A stretch of DNA of 64,000 bases. Origin: Megascapheus bottae (taxonomy: Eukaryota; Chordata; Mammalia; Rodentia; Geomyidae). Under the pieces are notes generated by a model. The model was not told where the DNA came from. It made no database searches and saw nothing but the letters and a program-made list of their open reading frames with translations. Of this stretch, positions 59,032-64,000 are shown piece by piece. Positions within the stretch are counted from its first letter, which is position 1, and every line of letters begins with the position of its first letter. The translations under genes were made by a program, and so were the position numbers. The stretch is from NCBI GenBank assembly GCA_024803745.1, contig JANJXV010000020.1, positions 23,362,777-23,426,776 of the forward strand, in the 5' to 3' direction.

Positions 59032-61512
59032 GGAGCCCTCTCCCCAATGACCTCCCCAATGACTTTCACGCTGAACATTTCCTTCTCTCTGCAAGTTCCC
59101 TCCAGAAGCCCATCAGATGCCCCTTTCAGTGTCATCTCTTCCTTCCCTGCACCTCTTGTGCCCTTTTACATCTTTGATTGCCTAATTATAACAGGGTAAA
59201 AAGACAGTCAACCTCATGCACGATGAGCAGAATGGATTCCTAGTTTATTTTTTTAAAAAATCTTCCATAAAGCCAGAGAAGATTTTTCTAAAAAAATTTT
59301 TTTAGGAACTTGAGTTTGGGATAAGCTTCCGGATTATCCATGTCTGTTTGTATCAAAGGGAAAAATATCTGGGGTTTTCAGGTAGTTCATCCAGTGTGTT
59401 CAGAACCTTCTGCCTGTGACCTCCACTCCTGCATTTGATGAGAACGTCAAAAGAATGAAAGAAATTGTAAGAACAAAATCTAGTGATTGTTTTCAATAGT
59501 TCCAAATCATTTCCTCTTTGGAAGTCACTTTTGTAACATTTAAAATAAGAGTAGGAGGTGCTTTTGTCTTCTCTTTTGCATGAATTGATTTTAGAAGGAA
59601 GGAAGTAGGGAAAGTCAGAGATGCAACCCACTGAACTACAATAGCCTGAGTCTTCATTTCTTCCTTAACAACACAACAAAAATCTTATAAGGGCCTGCAT
59701 TCTGAGGATGCAGTTTTTCACCCAGACCATTGAAAAAGCCAAAATTCATTAAGTAGAATCTGTTTGAAAATTATTTGTGGAAGCTTTCCCTTTTTTGCTT
59801 ATTCTTTTTTCTGTTTCGGAAGTGGCAGGAGTCAAGGCGGGAGGAGGGGGGGATGTTTGGATTCAACTTCGGTAAACATGGTGATATCTCAGTTTAGAAC
59901 TGGAGGCCTGGTCTGAATGCCTTTTTGATGGCCTATTTTTCCTCTTTGGACAGAGTTGAGATAGGACAACGGAATTGTGTCAGAGGAAGCAGACTGCGTG
60001 TAAATAATGTGATATCTCATGACCAATGCCTGAGGCTTCAGGGTTTTCTCTTCCTTCTAACACTCTTCAGTCTCCTCACTTGGTTTCTCTAATAGGTCCC
60101 AGAAAGGGAAAACACTGCAATGAACTTTCTTACGTGCATCTTTCCAATATAGTACTGTATTCTTCAGGTGTTCTCGATTTTGTGTCTGAGTCCTCGGGAA
60201 ACAGGTATTCAAAAAAACGAGAGAGAACTCCTAGGCCATCACTTCACAAATATCCCAAACAAGATACACTTACTTCTCAAACAGGGCTCCCTCTCCATGG
60301 TCACGAGGGAAGGTTGATAACGTTCTTGGTTGGGGACTGTTTATATAATTTTTTTTTCAACTGTGAGCTTTGGAATCGTAAATTGTTTTGACTCCAGCTT
60401 CTGTCTACTGCCATAAAAAGGAACCACATCAGAATAATGAGGGTGGTGTGTATGCGCAAACTAGACATGTGCATACATACCTAGGGTACCTTCGCAGAAG
60501 GAAAACAGGCTACTGATATTTAAGAGGAGTAGCCACCAGTGCCTAATATCTTTTGCGGGGGATGGATGCTTTCAATTGCCAGTATATCAAAACCACACAC
60601 TGGGAGTTACTTCCACATTGAGGGGAGGGGCTATGGGTGGGGAAAGGGGACATTTTAATCCTAGGCCTTTCAACTGGAGGCAGGATAATTTCTGCAAATC
60701 CTGGTTCTGTCTGAAGGGCTTTGGGGCTCATTGGCTGGTTTTCAACCTTTATATTTTAGCTCCCCAGCATGCATTTCGTATCCAGTCCCAGGCTTAGTTT
60801 TATTTCCTTAATTTTCACTTCTGCTTCATTCCAGGGAGGAGAAAAAAATACACCTATATGGCCAAGATCTCCTTGCTAACACAGAGGCAAAAATAAATGT
60901 TTGATGCTTTTGAAGCCTCCCCTTCCCACTTCTCACTGACCTCCTCCCCCTTCCACGTGCCCTCCCCCATTCCTCCTCTCATCACATGATTTCCTGATCA
61001 CCATAAATTTTCTTTTTTCTACTACCCTCTTAATAGTTGCTTGAAGAATTTTATTTTTGCACTATACATTTTCCTTTTTTATTTTTTTGCCAGATGTGTC
61101 TAACAAGTGTGTTTGGAAAGACCTTCTTTCAGCCCCCTCCCTTCCCCCTGCCTCCCCGGTCACATTCTCTCAGGCCTTCTCTGGTATTTATAATATATCA
61201 CAGAAGTACCCAGTCTTATAGCCCTCGGTTATGCCTTTTTTTGACATTTTATTTTTTTTAAGCTTTTTATATATATATAAATATAAATATATTACTTTGT
61301 CAAGTTTTTTTGCTGTACAAAAGTCTTAAGATTTAAAACTATTATTTGTATTATATGATGGTGGTATGTTAATGTTACAAAATTATTAATGAAGATAAAA
61401 TTTATTTTTGTTACTGGTCTGTTTCATAATTCTTTTTTAAATTGGTATATTGTAAGATATCTATGCAAAAAATGTTATGTGACGCATTTTTATTTAAGAA
61501 TGTAATATGTGT

Positions 61513-61518
61513 AATAAA
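61513..61518 (+). terminator. KLF7: Probable distal polyadenylation signal of KLF7
   Basis: A canonical AATAAA lies at the end of the long AT-rich 3'UTR and is followed within 20 bases by GT-rich sequence (GAATGTGTTTGG), the expected downstream element. Sequence character changes soon after into ordinary intergenic DNA with microsatellites. Cleavage would be expected at roughly 61528-61540. This is motif evidence only. Confidence 0.75.
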
Positions 61519-61691
61519 CAGTAGAATGTGTTTGGCCTTGGAAAGCCTTACTGTATTTCTCCTTAGCTTATTTCATGGGGGAAAGGAAATTGTCCAAGAG
61601 AAAAAAAAATGGGTCTTTATATGCTTTACAAGTTTTCTTTCTTGGAAAAAGGAAAAACAAATGATATTAGGTCATTTTTCTTTGGGAGGCT

Positions 61692-61730
<39 letters not shown>
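61692..61730. repeat. (GT)n microsatellite downstream of KLF7
   Basis: About 19 GT units, roughly 175 bases after the terminal AATAAA. Confidence 0.95.
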
Positions 61731-61734
<4 letters not shown>

Positions 61735-62971
61735 GCACTTGGTTTCAGTGAGATAGCTCAGTCTCATATAACACACTGAAGTCAATTTATCTCTGTGAGA
61801 AAAGAAAGGGAGCAAATGGTGGAAGGTTATGAAAAGCAATATTTGAGAATGAGGTAGATTGTGGGGTGTTATTTGTTTAGGGGGTTGGGAGAGGCTTATT
61901 GAAAGCAGTTTATTTGGTGAGAGAAGGGGTAGTGTGCTTTAGGATGGTCAAAGTCAAATAGACAATGTAAAATGATGGAAAAGATGTGCGGTAGTTTGTG
62001 AAGGAAGGAAAAGGGGAAAGGGTAGAGAGAAATATTAGCTTGGTGGGGGAACATTTACAGGAGATCACAGATAACAGCGTAGAGAGGAGATGAGTAACCA
62101 GGGGCAGAGAAACTCAGATGGCTCCACAGAGCACAAAGAGCTAGCGGCAAATACATGTAGCCTGTGAAACAAAGGAAAAGGCAAAGGGAAATTGTCAGAA
62201 CTGAAAAGACTTTACTATTAAAATCTCCTCCTCCACACATGGCTTCCAGGAAGGAGCATCAAAGCAGAGAGGAAGGTGGAGAACCCACCAATGGTGTGAT
62301 CCCAGCCTCCCTTGCTGGGCCCTTCCCCCCAGGGACATGATAGTACGCAAGTTCTCTCTGGACTTACCAAAATGGATCTGATGGTGAAAACCCTCTAACC
62401 CTGATGACAAGAATCCAACCAAGGTCTTTTCAAAAGTTGTTCACCTTAGAAAAGGTGGGTGCAGGGAGTGTCCTTGCTATAGGAGCCCTGATATGGCTTC
62501 CTGAACTGGGAGTGGGGTGGGAGTAGGTGTGGAAAGGGCTTGTGGGGGAAGCTGTTCTCAGTGTGGTGAACAGTAGATGCTGCAAGGGCCCAGGAAAACG
62601 CTTTTGAAAACTGTAAATGAGCAGCAAGTGAGCTGGACACGCAGCAGCTGAAGCAGCCCACAAGAATCCATATAATCTAGTGAGGACAAACAGCATGTCA
62701 GGCAGAGTCTGCTGACCTGCCTCCTCATCCCTGACTCTTAGTACCAAGGGAGTCTCTCCTAGAGCCAAAATCATTTACATAGCAAGGAGCAATAGGATAA
62801 CTCTGTAATACTATCTAGAATGAGGCTTGTTATTCTGCTTCTCTGACTGACGAAAAGATATCAGAATTGTGATGAAATACCAAAAGGAAAGGGTGGTAAA
62901 TACAATCTATGTGGCATAAAGGACTTTGGATGATTTACATAAGCAAATAGGGTACAAGTGAAGCTTCTCCC

Positions 62972-63015
62972 CGGGCCCCTCTTCCTCCTCCTTCTCCTCC
63001 TCCTCCTCCTTCTTC
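62972..63015. repeat. (TCC)n / (CTT)n pyrimidine tract
   Basis: CTTCCTCCTCCTTCTCCTCC and onward, a polypyrimidine triplet run in the 3' flank. Confidence 0.9.
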
Positions 63016-64000
63016 TGCAATATGATATCAATTCAGAGATCATTCCAGTTTTTCTTGGGAACTTCTGCTTTCTTTGAGGAGTTCACCCTATTTTGAAGTT
63101 GTTTTGCTTTATGAGTCACTTAATAGTATTAATCTCCATGTCAGATAAGCAAAACAGGGAAATTCTAAAGTGAAAAAAAAATTAATTGCAGTTGGAATTC
63201 AACAGACAGTAGCCTGAAAGTGTACCTGGAATGTCGCAGGGCACAAAGCATGTGACCCCTCTGACAGAGATCATCTGAGGTTTTGTGTCTGGTTGGAATG
63301 CTGAGCTGTTGGAAAGGAGCCTCAGAAAAGGCAGCATTCAGTTGAGCTGGTACATAATTTAGTATTTCTAGCCATTTTCTGCTTATAAACCAAAACTTTT
63401 AAGTAAAACAAGATTTTGAAGTTACCAATTGATGTGGTAATGTTCTAGTCACATCTATGAGGGACCAATTGACACTTTCTACTTGTTTTTTTAATCTCTC
63501 AATACAGACTGTCTTGAATGTAACCTATTACTTTTTAAAATTCCACTTTATCATAACATAGCTATATCTACACAGTATACTTTAAAACAATGAAATAATG
63601 ATGACAAGAAAACTAGTGGAGATGAGATTTCAAGATTTATGTTTACACAGAATTTTTTTTTTCATTTCATATGCACTGCCACTGAGCTGTCCATCAAGAC
63701 TGCATACATTGGATATGTATTATTCATGCCTATGACCATTTACCCTCTTAAACAGAGAAACTAGGGGCACAGAAAGACAAACACTCCACAGTGTCATTTA
63801 TATAGAGAAGTCATTTAAATGTTGAACTCCTAGAAGCAGAGAGCAGAAAGATGAATGGCTGGGCCTGAGTGGGAATGGTTTGGGGTGATATTGGCCAAAA
63901 GATACAAATTTCAGTTCGAAAGGAGTAATCAGTTCAAGAAACCCATTATACAATACGTTGGCCATAGTTAATAACAGTATATTATAATTCTTGAAAATTT

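Larger units (their letters stand above)
55210..61535 (+). other. KLF7: KLF7 3' untranslated region (about 6.3 kb)
   Basis: Sequence from the KLF7 stop codon to the probable terminal poly(A) site has no recognisable SINE or LINE, unlike the introns, which fits retention under purifying selection. A long 3'UTR is usual for KLF7 mRNA. It includes a CA-rich stretch just after the stop (about 55343-55425), another CA and TA-rich tract (57462-57552), A-rich stretches (57397-57448, 58048-58122), a 30-base poly(A) run (59000-59029) and a very AT-rich distal end (61240-61520). Candidate earlier poly(A) signals are at 56087 and 57018. The 3' end is inferred from the AATAAA at 61513 and the GT-rich sequence after it, not from transcript data. 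Short open frames within it are not conserved proteins. Confidence 0.85.
61536..64000. other. Flank downstream of KLF7; no gene seen
   Basis: The sequence past the probable poly(A) site holds a (GT)n array at 61692-61730, purine-rich stretches around 61980-62050 and a (TCC)n tract at 62972-63015. No exon-like sequence, RNA gene or named interspersed repeat is recognised. Open frames on the - strand at 62430-62774 have no recognisable domain. Confidence 0.7.

Noticed and set aside
55210..61535. Separate small genes in the 3'UTR (for example 58151-58432, 60026-60391)
   Set aside because: The frames lack recognisable domains and lie within the KLF7 transcript; no evidence of separate transcription.

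Overview
The window is mammalian genomic DNA carrying most of one gene, KLF7 (Kruppel-like factor 7), on the + strand. Three coding exons are visible: 9496-10138, 47950-48073 and 55158-55209. They join in frame with consensus GT-AG junctions to give 272 residues, ending in three intact C2H2 zinc fingers. The short first coding exon (about 34 residues in other mammals) is not in the window, so bases 1-9495 are the 3' part of intron 1. A 3'UTR of about 6.3 kb runs from 55210 to a terminal AATAAA at 61513-61518. The last 2.4 kb is downstream flank.

The interspersed repeats point to a rodent of the superfamily Geomyoidea (kangaroo rats, pocket mice, pocket gophers). The commonest young element is a two-part SINE whose left arm resembles ID/tRNA-Ala and whose right arm matches the Geo unit of IDL-Geo, a SINE described only from that superfamily. 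A second family joins the same right arm to a B1/7SL-like left arm. The genus cannot be decided from what I can see.

Layout: 1-9495 is intron 1, with old SINE clusters at 2.3-2.6, 3.4-4.1, 5.3-5.8, 6.0-6.3 and 7.1-7.7 kb. From 9.04 to about 10.5 kb a GC- and CpG-rich island covers exon 2. Intron 2 (10139-47949) contains a recognisable precursor of microRNA miR-2355 at 23812-23900 on the gene's strand, a Tigger-type DNA transposon remnant, a MER5A copy, several MIRs, L1 3'-end fragments, about 20 SINEs and many microsatellites. Exon 3 is at 48 kb, and intron 3 (48074-55157) has two SINEs, a MIR and a CA repeat. Recognisable SINEs are absent from 7.7-15.1 kb around exon 2 and from 53.1 kb to the end of the window.

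Functionally the window is one transcription unit that would yield a DNA-binding transcription factor and, from intron 2, a microRNA. No other protein-coding gene is supported. The remaining open reading frames are short and fall in repeats, microsatellites, introns or on the antisense strand of the GC-rich exon. No wholly new system was found. The items most worth checking are the lineage-specific Ala/Pro/Gly expansion in the KLF7 linker, the miR-2355 hairpin, a duplicated X-box-like module in intron 2, two short L1 tails that stop at the same C-rich tract, a nested L1/SINE unit, and a perfect palindrome containing a Pumilio-type motif in the 3'UTR.
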